Below the pieces are notes generated by a model that ran no database searches, was not told where the DNA came from, and saw only the letters and a list, made by a program, of their open reading frames with translations. Both the position numbers and the translations under genes were made by a program. Shown in pieces: positions 23,701 through 38,700 of a stretch of DNA of 64,000 bases; the stretch's first letter is position 1; each line of letters starts with the position of its first letter. Source of the DNA: Mytilus californianus (lineage: Eukaryota; Mollusca; Bivalvia; Mytilida; Mytilidae); assembly GCF_021869535.1 (NCBI RefSeq), contig NW_026262581.1, forward strand, positions 114,914,771 to 114,978,770, written 5' to 3'.

Positions 23701-26700
23701 ACTGTGATTTCATATTTCACACAACATACAAATACAATAGTGTTGAGTGGGTCATTGTGTCTTATGGGCAAATATTCTTTTGTTTTCAAACAAGCTTTAC
23801 ACAATTTTTGTATTATCTAAATACTAACTGCAATGTTTTTTATGTTGAATTTAAATCACCTCCGAAATACGATTCTGTACAGTGGCAGTCAGCACATTTT
23901 AGTTTTTTTTCAAGTGTATGCAAGTGCTGTTATGAAATTGAAGGTCAGACACAATGGAGTATGGCCTTGTGCCAATAGTAACTATCACAGGTACCTAACA
24001 CATTCAGAGTTTCATAAGACATTTGGCTTGGTGGTCTGATGAAAAACAAAACCAGCAGAACTCATAATCATTATAGTTTATTGAAAATTTATAGATTATA
24101 TGAAAGGAAGGGCTAGACAAAATTAAAGAATCGTGTAGCACAATAATTAATTGATTGTTATAACTTTCTACAAGAGGTTGAAGGAGGTTAAAGAAGTAAA
24201 ATGTTTTGATATGCATTGATCAACTTATTATCCCATGGCTAGAAAGATGTTGTAGGGATATAATTACATGTTTGTCAGTCAGACTCTGTCTGTGTGTCCA
24301 TATGTGGATTGTGGATACAGTTGAAACATTGGATGAGGATTAAATGAACCATAAAATTATCAAGGTCATCAGTCACATATATCAAGGTTTTCAGTCAAAT
24401 TTTTGTATACACAGAGTAGAAGGAGGCCTAGATGAATTAATGTTTCAGTCAATAATAACTTGTTTCTTCTGGTTATGGGATAATCATAGTTGTATAAACC
24501 CATGGTTTATTCATCTATGGGATAATTAAGGAATTTTAATCTATGTATTAAAATGTAATTCTTTCAATACTGAAAATTATTGCTTCAAAGTTCCTGCATT
24601 AAGATTGATTCTATCATTTTGTGTAGACCTGTTTTATGAGTGTTTCTTTAATGATATTGGTTTTCCTATCTCTGTGATATCTTAGTAAAACAAGTGATAT
24701 CTACATTAATGAATAGTTGTGATAGTATATAGTTTATATATTTATTTCATAAATCATCTTCTTATATACGTTAATCAATTTCCACATTTTTAGTAAATCA
24801 TGACTTCAAAAACGGGGTATCCAATTTTTTTATTTTGATGTTTATCTATGTAGAATCAAATTGAAATTTCAATAAATGCACAAAAGCTAGACACATTTAA
24901 ATGCATCTAAGAGGTGTGGAAACTTCAAGCAATTGTTAGCCCTCATAGATTTGATTTGTAAATTCAAGGATAAACTATGTATCTTTTGCTAAAACTATAT
25001 TATGACACTTGACCACTCAAAAAATGATCTTTTTTCACTGACCAAATAAATATGTATAGTAATAGGATAGTGTCTTTATCCTTGGGGTTAGAGATAGTGT
25101 TTCTAATTATACAAAAATGTTAGATAGGAAATAGAAAATAATGTAGAAAATGGGTTTTGGGAGGAAAAATGCTAATACAGAGTATAACAATTAGAAAGTT
25201 AAACTATAACCAATAACCTACTGAACTTCCCATGAGCTTTTGTTTCTACTATCTTTCATTGAAATTGAGATGATGTATTCATGTATTCTGAAAATACACC
25301 CTTTTGATGGAATCTATATTATATATCTGTAAAAAATAAGGCTGTAAGAAAATAAAAACAAAAGTAGGCACATTAATGTATTTTAACATATTTTTAAGGA
25401 TGTAGAATGGTGTTTATGGGTGCTGGTCAGTGAAGGGTTTTGGTGGTAATGTCTTATTTTTTCAATCAAAAGTTATAAGTGCAACTTTAGAAATTAAAAT
25501 TTTTGTAACAGTTCTTTACAGTAAAAGAGCTTTTTGGCAGAAAAGACAGCAAAAAATAATTTAATATATGTTATGATAATTACCATGATTACCTATGGTC
25601 AGTTGTGTTACCCCAGACAGAACATGATAATGATATTAGACATACAGACATAAGTAAATTGACACAATCTGTGTAAAGCTTTCACAATTAACAGGTGTCT
25701 GTACATACTGATATTACAGGTACATGGTTCAGATCATACCTTGCTGATATTTTACCAATTTATAGCATTTAACAGACATTGCATTCAGGTTATCATGATT
25801 ATCATTCTTAAATAATCATGGTTATCATTCCTATCATGTTACACTACATGTCACTTTCCATTAGACCTGATCTTACATGTTCATTGTATGCTTCTAGTAT
25901 TGTTAGCTTTTGTTGAAATGGTCTTGAGTAAAGTGCTGCTATTTTGCAGTAGTTGTGTCTCTTTAAAAGTTTCAGTCATAGATAAATGATATTGTCTGCA
26001 TTGGAATTCAGAGATAAGAATGCTTGAAATACTTTGGAAAAAGATATACATATAACATCATAGTTACTTCAAACACTATTTTTGCTTTTTCAGACATGAT
26101 ACAGGTTATTATTTTTTTACAAATCATTGAAGTAGAAGTTAAGAAATTTTGTGATGGAATAGTTACTGCTGGTAAATCTTTAGCCTTCAAGTCTCTGTGT
26201 ACTGTATTGATGAGGCTTAACTTCTCTCAACATTTCTTTAATGTAGTAAATATTTGTTATGTATTTTACTCAGTTGTTTAACTTTCTAAGTTTGAAGATG
26301 TCTCAGAGTGTTTGTTCAAATGTAAAACTGTAAAAGAATTGTTGCCAAATATAAATAGTGAAAAGTTTTACTTAACATCCCTTAATCTTGACTTTACATA
26401 CAGAGTGGTGCTTTAAATATTTAAAAGTCACCTTTAATTTGTTTATTGAAAATATAAGCAAACTAATAAATTGGTTTGGTAGTGTTTGATGTCGTAATAC
26501 CAAATATAACAGTAATAAAGTTTTAATTAAGTCTAATTCACTATATGACATTTAATAAAGTAAATTTTAGGTCATTAGAACATTTTAAATTCTTATTTTT
26601 CACACATCAAAGGATGTTATATCAGAAAGCATTTTAAATTTATTTATTGTTTATTATTTAATTAATAGTATGTTAAATTTTGACAACTGTAATGATGTTT

Positions 26701-29700
26701 CATGATCATTTTGATTTATGTTCCAAATTGTCTTCTTAGGAGACAAAAACTATTGTTAAATATAGCCCAAGGGTTTAAAATAATAAGACTTTACCAATGA
26801 CAGACTCTCCTACTGAAATTTAGAAGTCAGGACACAGTCTTGGTTTGTTCTCACTTGTAAATCAGGCTAAAGCTTCCAAGACAGCTTTAGTAAGAATTTT
26901 TTAACTGTATTGGCAGTTTCTTGTTTATTTGAATCAGCAGTGATATTTGAAAGTGAAACAATGATCTGTTTAAAGTAAATTACAGCTGTCCGTTGCCAAA
27001 AACATTTATACCTTCTAGCCTTAAAGCTCATTTCAAGAAAAAGAGTTTGTCTTTACATTTTTTTTTTAAATTTTCCATAGCCAACTGAAACACCAACAAT
27101 TAAAACATAGATTTATGTCAGAAAGTATTGAAATACATCTCTTATACCACTCTTGACTTGTTAACTCAAATTCAGATGAAATTAAAGGCTTAATATTATT
27201 TGTACAAGAGACTGAAACATGAAGCTACTAAAAGGATGACTGAAATTATACAATAGTACATGTAAGATTAATTGATTCTTTTGAAGGTGGAAATCTTCAA
27301 GTTGTAGTTCACTCAGATTTTTGTTAAATTATAACATCAAAGCATTAAATTCCATATGTACAAATAAGTATTATGAATTGAAACTTGACCAACAAGCATA
27401 CGTCTTGTTCATATTTTGTTGTTTTTTTTCTCAAAATTTACTAGTTTTCTTTATTTACTGCATAATAAAGTAATAATATACATTACAATTTGAGATATTT
27501 ATGGTTAATTTTGTCCAATTTAAATACTTTTGTTCTTATGATTCTCCATGCATTAAAAAAAGTAATTTTACACTTATTTATCTTGTGACTAATATCAAAT
27601 AAATACTTCATTTAGTTCATTTAGATTTATTTTATAATCTGAACAAGTGTCATTTTTCAAAGTTTTGTTGATTTGAAACTTATTCATAAAAACTTTACAC
27701 CTTATCACACAAATGATTAATTACTTTTGAAGGCTTTTTGTCATAAAACCTCAAAAATAGTACCACTGTGGTGACCTATGCAATTTTATGTTCAAAAATT
27801 TAATTGTGGTTGTTCCTCAAATAATTAAGATAATGAAAAAATTGCCTTTGATCTTGAAATATTGTATTTTGATGAAGTAATATTGTGGGTTTATTACATA
27901 CATAAAAAAGAAGATGAGTATCTATTTGTAAAATGAATGACAATTTTTATTCCATTCATGAAAATTTATGAATGGATAAGTACACATTTGTACTTTTGTA
28001 ATGTTAGCAGTTAGTGGGGGTCCGTGTTACATTTCAGTTGTAGTCAATGTCAAAGTATCAGGAATCTAGCAATTAGTTTGTATGCAAATGTAAATATTAG
28101 GATTAGAATCAATGCATTACAATTTTTACCTATCATGCATTTATTAATTGATATAAGAGGAAGATATAATTTGCATTGGAATAACATTTTGTCCGCTTAA
28201 ATTTTACAATACCAGAAAAACCTAAGCCATATTTCTTTATGGGAATTGTTCTTCCCGGCATCTATGAAGAACTAAAAAATTTTGAGTACATTTCAACCAA
28301 ATGATTTTACTTTTTTGGGTTGTAATTCATAAAATTTTATTTCTTATATATACATTTTTTACTTCAGTTTAATTGCAGTTTTAAATGCATGTATATGAGC
28401 ATCTATTTCCTCTTATATAAGTTGAGAATTCACTTGACTTCAGTTTTACAATGACTATTAAATTACATGGTCATTTGTTTCTCAGCATCCGCCTTTCCTA
28501 TTTGAATAATTATGTAAAGTTTTGTAAATCTGAAAGAAAGAAACAAAGGTCATTTGTTTATAAATAAATAACAGCAATATTTAGCTAGAGGAATTGTAGA
28601 TATATCTTTGTGATCTGAGAAGGTAATGAGACATTTTCTGTGGTTTGGCTTTAGGAATAGCATTATTTTGTCATTGTACATTGGTGTATTTGCACATATT
28701 TGTAATGACCGACAAACCTACCTAACAGGTTGACTTGTGGGTATGATGTTTTGTTGTCATGTTGTACAGGCTAAGGTGTCTGACAGACTTATAATGACAT
28801 AATACTACTATATTTTGTATGACAGGTTGTCATATTTAGATAGTATCATATAATATTGTTAGATAATGAAAAACATGGCCATAGGTGTTTGAACACGGAT
28901 CATCGTAATTATCTTGTACTATATGGGTCATGATACATGTTTTTATAGTATTAAGGTCTTTATATCCTAAAAATTAGTACTGGACATTTCAGAATTTCTG
29001 AAAGATCTTTGACTTTAAATGAAAAATTCAAGCAGAAAAATAAATTTTGGAAATACTCAAAGTATTAGCGATATTGTTATGAAAACAACATCTCGACTAA
29101 ATGGATGCCAACAGGAGCAGATTTTAAATCATACCTTGTTAAATGTTACAACAGATCCAACAGTTATTGCTAGAGGGTTGGAACTGCTTAAAGCTGGCAA
29201 TGATGGAGGAGTCAAAAATTTATGTGTGTTTTTCACTTTATTAGATCTTTTTAAAAAAAATTAAAAAATTTGTGATATCCTAAATTAACATATATTAGAA
29301 AGAGAAACTTTTTTATACTGTATTTTGCTTGTGTTGTTAAGTTATTTTTAGCATTGCTATTTACAGAAATTGAATTTGATGGATGGCAAATGACTCATAT
29401 TACAAAATGAAAAATGGAAAATTATAGAAAAAGAATTGTTTTATACTTTTTTCTGATATATGACTTTGAAGTAAGCTAAGTTTCTTTTCTTTTGTTTGAT
29501 ATATGTCAAGTTAAATGGCCATAATTTCATGTAAGACCAATGTATCACTTTGTAAAATAGACTGGGACAGTTATGGTCAAGTTATAGTTCAGGGGGGCAA
29601 CCAAGGAAATTAATTTCTTTACGAATATTTTTTTCAAGACTGTATTCCAACTTTTCCTAATATTGGAGAAAAAAAAATCACAAATTAAAAGTTTTGTTTT

Positions 29701-32700
29701 CTATTAATTTCTATTGACATCTTATGGACCAAATGTTGTTGATGCTATGGCCTGGTTTGCCAGGAGTAACAAGTGACAAATTTGACAGACTGATAAACTG
29801 TCAATTTGTTAGACTTAGAACCCCCCTCAGACATTTGAGGTCATACTGACCATAATAATCCAGTAAAGCAGACAGGTCCCATAAGTTAAAACAAGGTGTA
29901 GGTGGAATTAATTAGAACTGATTGTAGGCATCTTAAAAGGAAAACAATTTCATATGGAAAAGTTACATTGCATTGGACTTTTTTTTTACTCAGCATATCA
30001 TATGATTTTGTTTTACTCTGAATTCCTTTTTCATGCATGATAATAGTTGAAATATTTTTTAAACAAACTGCATAACATGTCAATCAAATTAATGAATTTA
30101 AGCCTATTCATTCACTTCAAAAAATAGAATTCCACCATCTAATGTTTTTAAATATGTATAAAGGTACATTGTATATTCTAATATTAAATTTTTCCTTTTT
30201 TTTGTATGAAGACTAGACTTTCATTCAATTTTGCAAGTCTGCTAATGTTAGATTAGTTATCTTCCTATAATTTTATCCCATCAATTTCATCAATGGGATT
30301 ATGTAAAGGTAAGGGTTATCGTGAGCATGACATTAAATATTAAGATACCTAAGGAGCAGATTATCACTGTACAAAAACATGAATGATATCCTAAATAGTG
30401 ATATCTATATTGGTAAATTCATTTACCTGTAATTTAGATAGTAATCAAAGCTTTAATTTGACACCTGACTGCACCATGCAAGGTCGTGCAGCTATTATGC
30501 ACCTATTATAGCAAATGTGTGTTAAATTCCCCTATCTTAAAATCATCTAAGGTCCGAATGAGTCACCAGATTTAAATGGATTTAGGCACTAATTGTCGGA
30601 TTAAATGTGCTGTTTGGAATTCTTGAATGTAAATCAAGATGAATTAAGATATTTACATGTATCTGATAGGTAAGTTTAGGGAGTCTGATTTATCAAGTTT
30701 CAATCAGATATGACTTTTTTCTTGCTTATTCTGCAGAAAATTAGACATTCGTTGTACTATATCTAATGTGTTTACATTTTGAGCAATGAAGTTTTTGCAA
30801 AGCTGTAACCGAAGTCTATCTTGAAAATTTCTGCCCAATGAAATTTTTATCCCCCCCCCCTGATAAAAAATTCAAGAGTCTTCATCTGAAATGTAAATAT
30901 ATTAAGAGCAGGACATATTGTATAAAAACTTGGTTGATGAATTTAAACATCTTGAAGTTTTTTTGTGCTTGGTTGTTGTCACATTGATGTATACCCAACA
31001 TCCTGTTTTAATCATTTTGGGATAATTTTTTATAAAGATCAGTTTTACAATCTTTCCTCTCTTCAGATTTTGGCCTACTGATATTGCACAGTATTTCTCT
31101 ATACTTGTATTTCTTTATTCATATTATCTTTCTGCAGTTTTGTTTACATAATAGTTGGAGATTATGAGAAAAATGACACATATTGTACAGTTTCATCTGA
31201 AGTGAAGCATTCCACAGTAATTTAGAACTACCTGTGTTTACAGTTCTTATGTTAGGCCAATCAAATCGAGACTGTGGTTTTTATGGTAAAGAAGTTTATT
31301 TGCTTAAGGAAATTTTTTGAGTTCAAATAAAATCCAGAGTGATTTTTTTTATAAAACTATAGGTTAATGTCAATGAAGAAATTTTTGAAGACTTGTAGAG
31401 GATTGCCTATATCAGCCATTCATTCTACAAATTAACGAAGAAACTTCCATTATGGTTCAATCAATACAGAGGTATCTCAAATGGCATATCAGGTCACTGC
31501 AGAATCTGTTTGTAGGAACATTATCTAAACTTTGCACCTTTGGAAAATGTTGTTTAATTGGCATCATGGTATTGAACTGTTGTAGATGAGTTTTTAATCC
31601 AGGTTAGTTGTAGGTTGGTCTGCAAAGTCATTAGGTCATCTTATAATAATTAACACCTTGGTGAAGCACTATAGCAACTCAAATAAATAAACGCTTTTTC
31701 CCTTCAAGATATTTTTATAGTATCGAAGTAGGTCATAAGGTAAATTTGCTAGATTGAAGATTTGCAGATTAACAAATGTGTATATTGAGAAACAGAAATA
31801 CAGTAAAATCGGTCAATGTGATGTGAATTAAGGTTGTGTGATTTGGGGTACCATTATCCTTCAACAATATCAGCTGTTGCCAAAACATATTTAGTAATTA
31901 ATCAAAGTATAAAGAAAAATCTATTGATTTGAAAACTGGTTTTATAGTTTCAACACCAAGGACTCTAGATCTTGTATGGGTTTTTCTTACCATTTAAGAA
32001 CCCCCATCAGTCTTCAGGATGAAGAAGAGCAATAACAGCCCTCAGCTTTCTTTCCAGTATTTCTATGTGAATATGTGTCCCATATCTTCTGTTTTACAAT
32101 TGAAGAAAAGGACATTTACAATGGGATAATAAAAAATCTTGAATCTAAAGACTTAACATGAAAAAAGTTAAAAAGAAAAAAGAAAAAATACACAAAAAGC
32201 TTTTCAAACCATGATAACTCTAAAAGTAGAGGTGAACTCGACAGTTTCAGAAGGGTATACCTAATTCTCACTTCACTACAAGCACTTGTCTTGTTTGACA
32301 TTTGAAAATGAAAATATGGTGTGATAAGTCATATCTTCTAATGTAGCAAGTTTTTATAGTAGTACATCACACACACACACTGAATTTAACTTACCTGAAA
32401 TAAACAGGGTTACATGAATAAAGGACAAATTATGTTGTATAGTTCAGGTCTTGCATAAAATTCCCAAGACTGTTATATTTGTATTGTTTGTGTAGAAGAC
32501 ATGTTTAAGTTCACAATTATTAGAAAACCACATCATAACTAACAACAAAGCATTTTATTGAGAACCATTTGCCCAATAATGACCAATTATATCCTGTCCA
32601 GTGCACTTTTTGTCACTTGGAATGTTAAGTACCCAGTCAAGTGATCATTGATAAAATTGATTAGATTTGCATTAATTGTTTCAGTTTAGTAAACATTAAA

Positions 32701-35700
32701 CAGCTTTGTTTGTTGTGGAGTATTTTATAAGAGTAGAAACTTCTGACTGGTCCCTTCAATTATGTCCCAGTCAAAGGTTGTGACAAGTCATCCTGGACAA
32801 CCTATTACAATAGAAAGGTCAGACGTGTGACAGATAATGAGACTGTTTGGACACACCCTATAATCAAATCTCACTTATGTACATCAACTACTTTTAAATT
32901 ACTGATATTAAATATAGGAGGTCTGTTGAACCTTTCATTAAGACCGTCATATGTGCACTGTCCCTTTACCTTCAAGGTGTGAGAGACTAAAAACCTTTCA
33001 GATACCTGAAAAAAGACATTTTTAAAGTTTTTGATTTTAATCTTGACACCTTTGAAAAACTATAATTATCTTGACCAGTTAAGGTCAACAATGAGGTGGT
33101 CAGACAATAAGGTAAAAAGATGTTTGTTTATTTTCTGCTTAAAACTCATTAATATCTTTCAAATTATTATTTGAAAAAAAATATATGGAAAATTTCTCAG
33201 TTTTGATGCTATCAAACTCCACATGTTTATTATAATTTCAGCTACTTTATACTTGATAAATGTGTGTTGATCCAGTCTTCATTAATCATCTTTTTTGTTG
33301 ACCACAACTGCCAGAGGCTAAGTCCAGATGGACATCTTAGTGGCTGAACATTATTTAATTTGTCTGAAGAAATTTATAATTAAATCACATAGCAAATTTT
33401 TGAATCCTTTTTTTATTCAGTCTTAATTTAAATAGAGTCCTATAGCCTCTAATTCAGAAACTATGAAAACAGTTCTCAAGTTATAGTGTGAAAATGGCTT
33501 GGAGCGGGAAGTCTGCCCACCCATTACTTGTACTACCCAAAATGAAATTTTAAAATTTTACAGTAAAACTCCAGTAATTCTCCATTTACCATGAGAAACA
33601 AAAGTATTTCCATCTCACTCAGGGAATGTTTTAGTTTACCTAAGTTCAAGAAAGTTCTGTGCTTCTCTTATATTTTTTCTTGGGTCTACTGTATGGGAAA
33701 TTTTACTTCCCTTTGTGAGCATAGTTATGCAGGTATTGGAGCATGGGTGTGCAGGTTTGGGAGCATGGATATGCAGGTATGGGAGCATGGATATGCAGGT
33801 ATGGGAGCATGGGTATGCAGGTATGGAGAACATGGTTGTGAATTTGTAAGCTCTATTATGTGTCTGTGAAATTGGACAGATTAGTATGATAACAAATTGA
33901 TTTAAGAAGTTTCTGAAAATAAAATCCTTGAAGTTAGTAATTTAGAAAAGTTTAAACTATGATAAATTTTTTAATGGTCAACAATTGAATACAGGTTTTT
34001 AATTCACTAAAATTGTAAGAAATTGAAAAAATGTGTTCCATGTCTGTCATATAATTAGGTCTTTGAACTTTTTAACCTCAGTTAAAGTTTTGTATTTGGA
34101 CAGAAGTTTACTATTAATGTATGTAATAGGGTCTTATTCATGTCAGAGTAGTATGATACTATTCATTTTATAATCAGTGACGACAAACTGTGAATGGATT
34201 ATAAATATTAATATGCCTAATAATTAAACATTGGTTTGCGTACCTGTATTACTGATAATACCTATGTTACCTGTTGATGACTCATGTCATGGAATGTGTT
34301 GATATATAGGTTGCTTGACAGTTAACTTGGCTTATCTGTGTCTATTTTGAGTTTGTCTTTGGTCAATGGGTCAGTTTGATCTCACTAGATCAGTTACTCC
34401 TCTGGTCACCTTATCTAAAATATATGTCTTGTACACCATGGTAGTAGTTGTGGTAACACTTCTGTCAAAACATGACAAAACCATTGCAATTTTGCAAAAT
34501 CATCGAAATTGCATTTGATTTTTTTAAATATATTTTTTTGATTCAGGAAGCACTTGTATACATTCTTATAAAATTGATAGTTTTTGGCTTAAATTCCATT
34601 GGCTATCCTTATTATATAAAAAATATTCTCTTGCTCAAAGGACAAGGTACAATGATTGATTGATAGCTATTTGCATATTGTCCAGTGGCAAGTATTTACT
34701 GAATATTCAGGACAACATATGGTACAATGATGGTTTGCTTAATGTCCAGTGGAAAGTATTTCATGAGTATTCAGGACGACACAAGGTACAATGGCAAAAA
34801 ACTGTTATAAAAAGATTTGATTTTATGATACAGGAAGCGAAAGTTTGGTTTGTTTTTTAAGGTCCGTTTTATGCAAATTATACAAAAATTAGATATAAAT
34901 GTTCACAATTTCACCAACTTGGAAAACAAATTTCCCCAGATCCACTGTTGGAAGTAGCTGAAAGAAAAAGTTTTTCAACCTATTCTGACAAAATGCCTAT
35001 TGTAGAGATCAGACTCATGAAACAATCAAGTTATTTAGGTGTTTTCTTACTAATTGATTATTTCACCATATCAAAATACTTTATTGATAGATTATATGCA
35101 TTGTAGTGTTTGACATCCATAAGAAAGAGTCGTAATAGTCTCTGTTTGTACCTTGTCCTTTTTCATTTTTTCCCTGTAGTTTCTGTTCTCTAATGTAATG
35201 TTTTTGTTAATTGGAGGTTAATCTTTTAGCAAATTTAAGGCTGTTCATGCATGCAGAAAATTGAGATTTTAACTTTTTATAGGCAAATTTATAATAAGGG
35301 TTATTTGAATAGAAATAAAACTAGCCATTTCGTGATGATTTCTTTGAAACCAGTTATTAGCTGTAGAATTTATTTATAATTGAGAACTCCCAAGTAGAAC
35401 TCCAAGGAATTTGCACAAGGCCATTTAGGGTATCAACTTTTTTGTATCCCATGATTGAAATTAGATGACCAAGAAAGAAGTTTATTATTAGAAAGGGGTG
35501 CAAAAAGCTAGATTTGATGAAAAGGCTCTTTTTATGAACAATGATATATTTAGCAAAGCAAGGTATTTTTGTATTAAAATATAAAGCTTTTTTGTTTTAT
35601 AGATTTTGTTATTAATATTTTTCCCATAACTGATTTTAAAGAATATTGCATGTTTGTAACATTTTAGTTTGAATCAGGTCAGATATCAGGGTTATATTCA

Positions 35701-38700
35701 AATGTTTTAATATAATTACCAGATCATTGTTTGAATTTTGGCCTAATTTTTTCAATGGACTAAAGTAAAAGAAAAAAATTCAGATCAGGGTCAGGTTTCA
35801 CACTTGACACAAAAATTACCTGATTTGAACCTTAACACCTGTAAAAATTAGGGCCTGTCATATTGTTATTTATATCTACTGCCTTGATTTATTGGGTGAA
35901 GTTCATACCCATGATCAAATAATGTTAAAAATAATTCCTTAATTGCTTCATTAGTGAAATAGCTGGAGAGTATTTACCTCAACAAAATTTGGAATCCTGT
36001 AGTTTTCCATTTAGAAATAGAAAAGTTTTTGTTGTACAACATTAAGGCTGTTAATCGCTTTACTTTTGATTAGATATCTCATTCTTGTATCCATGATAGT
36101 AAATATGAAAGTTAATTTGTATCTGAAAATAACAGCGGTCTCGTGAACATCACAAGACTTCTACCCAGCACAGCTTTGCTGGAACTAAAATACTTTCAAT
36201 GAGCATACAACCTTTCTATATTATTTATGTTATACATAGAATTAAAGACCATACTATGATCATTGTGTAGTAAGATTTGGATTTTATTTTTTGTTAAGTT
36301 GCTGCCTCATTGTTATTTACTCAATATATCTACTTATAAAGACAACAAATATATGTAACTGCTGAATAAAAAATAAACTTGTTAAGACATCCAATCTAAA
36401 CCATACCATGTTTGGGTGGTCTTATCTTTGATTTACTTCATCTGTTGTGTTAATTATTACTATTAATATTAGTGATATTGACTGGATATACATATGTTAC
36501 GCATGTTTTTCATTCTTATTTATCGAAAAATTACTATAGATTTTGTATAAAACTGCTTATAAGGGTTTTAAATCATGTTTGAGATGATCCTCACAAGGAA
36601 GGTGTCATGGCATCTCATATGAATTTGAAATCTAGTTCACTAACATTGGTTTTTTTTAATTATATTTCAGAAGATTATAAGCATACAAAGAGAAAGGAAG
36701 AAGAGAATTCTAGTTTAAATGACAATAATTTTAATTCATCTGTGATGTTAGAATCTAATTCTTCATATTATAAAAGTAACAATAGTGCTCATCATATTCA
36801 TAAACGTTCCACGTCATATAAACGTTATGTCGAAGTTATGATTGCTGCAGACTATCATATGCAACAGTATCATGGCAGCAATTTACAGCGTTACATATTA
36901 ACATTAATGGCAATCGTAAGTATTCTTTTATTTCAATGATAAACTAATCCATACAATATAAGTTCACATAACTGTCAAAAAGTCCCAAATTCAAGACATA
37001 TGAGATGAATGTGGTTTCAATTACTTTTGTGGGTGCTAATTTCTTGGATCAAGGAAAAAAATTTGGGTGGTTTTGACAAGTATTCCATAACAGTTAATGG
37101 AATAATTGTATTCTGTTGATAATGCAATTTGGTTAACCAGAAAATTGTTGAAAATATTAGTTCTCCACAAATAAAATGAATTCTCTATTTATGAATACAC
37201 TACAATTAAATTTATTATTTTTTAGTGAATGTGCATAGGGGAGGAAACACACATCCTTTAAGCATGCTTAACATATACTGTACTGCCATTGCATTGAATA
37301 AAAGAAAGACTAAAATAACAGTTTTGAATTTGATATACTACCTTCATATTTGAATCTATAAGCAAAATTATATTCTAATAATTACTAGATAGTTTGGTTT
37401 TTCTTTTAACATTTTGAAATATAGGTACTTCCAATAATAAAAAGATTTATTTTACATATATATTTCAGGTATCCAGTATATATCATGATGATTCTATAGA
37501 AAATTTCATCAATATAGTTGTAGTAAAAATTGTACAGTTTGAATCTGAACAGGTAAGAATGGCAGCTTTAATTCCATCGGTAATCTTCAGATTTATTACA
37601 GAAAAGAATTATAAGTATTGTGTAAATAAATCTTTTCCCCCTAAATAGGTATGAAAAATCAGTATTTCCAATGCTAGATATCTACTTTTTAATTCTGAAT
37701 AAAAACCGCTGGTATCCAATAATAGAGTACAATTTTAAGGTATTTTGAAATGACAATTTTTAATCAAATGATAAATTCCTAATTTTAAGATAAATTGTTT
37801 TGATTTTAAGCAATATCTTTTTATTGGGAAATAGTGGTTTAATGATAAACCCCAACTGTGGTCAGGTACACAGACCACAGTCAATGACAGAGTATCGCTT
37901 GCTTGATCTCGCGGTCATTTCCTGGTCCACTCATTAATATTCTTTTTTTCCCTAGCTATATGACAATAAAAACCACAAGTTTTTGTCTGTTTTTGACCAT
38001 CTTCATTTATCATGGAATGATTGTTATATTGTGTACATGACAATAGGTTTTGGTTAAACCCTCTGTATAATGAAATGGGATGATTGAAAAATTGAAGTAT
38101 TTAATGCCGACAAAGAGACACACGTTGATGGTAAAAAATGATATACATTGAGTCCACACACAGGCTGACCATGGTGTTATAGTATTAATGGCAGGACATA
38201 CACCTTAAATTAATCAAAATAGCTACATGATACTAGTTGTATTACTGTCCCATTCATAAAAAGTGATGATACGGTAGATTTAAATCTAGGGCTTATAAAC
38301 GTTTGAGTATATCACTGGTATGATATTCCGCTGAGTGTTTTTGTTAGGGACATGATCTACTGTTTTGTTCAGTTTCGTTAATCCTTTAGACCACTTGCAA
38401 TCCCATGTATTTAATACTAGAGAGGTGGGTCTTTTTTTACTTCAGATCCTGCTTTAATGAATTAGAAATTGTTTGACTTCAAATTTCAGTTATTAGAAAA
38501 AAGACAGTCTACATGTGTGTCCACAGCTGTGAATTCTTGTCAACCTGATATTATTTTGATACTAGTAAACAAAAATTTTGAGGTCCTGTTTGTTAATATA
38601 TAGCTCCTAACAGTGATCTATTTATACTTCCTTGTCTAATGTTTAGGTTTGAGCTTCCAGACACATGAAAGTTATAAAGTTATTTTCATTGACTAGCAAT

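Larger units (their letters stand above)
16830..36670 (+). other. Intron 3 (19.8 kb) of the ADAMTS gene
   Basis: Bounded by GTAGGA and TATTTCAG. It is long, strongly AT-rich and mostly free of recognisable elements. Repeats seen are at 21060, 22370, 23211, 33717 and 34646; there are also poly-G near 18897, poly-C near 30851 and a CA run near 32368. One coding-like ORF lies at 29019-29264. The exon 3 and exon 4 phases fit each other, so no further exon is required, but a phase-symmetric exon could have been missed. Confidence 0.8.

Noticed and set aside
26024-26281. 85-codon ORF with [12 protein letters not shown], faintly like a helix of a known family
   Set aside because: Resemblance is too short. 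An opposite-strand frame is also open, there are no convincing splice sites, and the end is a random hydrophobic run.
33591-33869. 92-codon ORF with repeated GYAGMGAW and its antisense counterpart
   Set aside because: They are products of the 22-bp minisatellite; no start, splice or family support.
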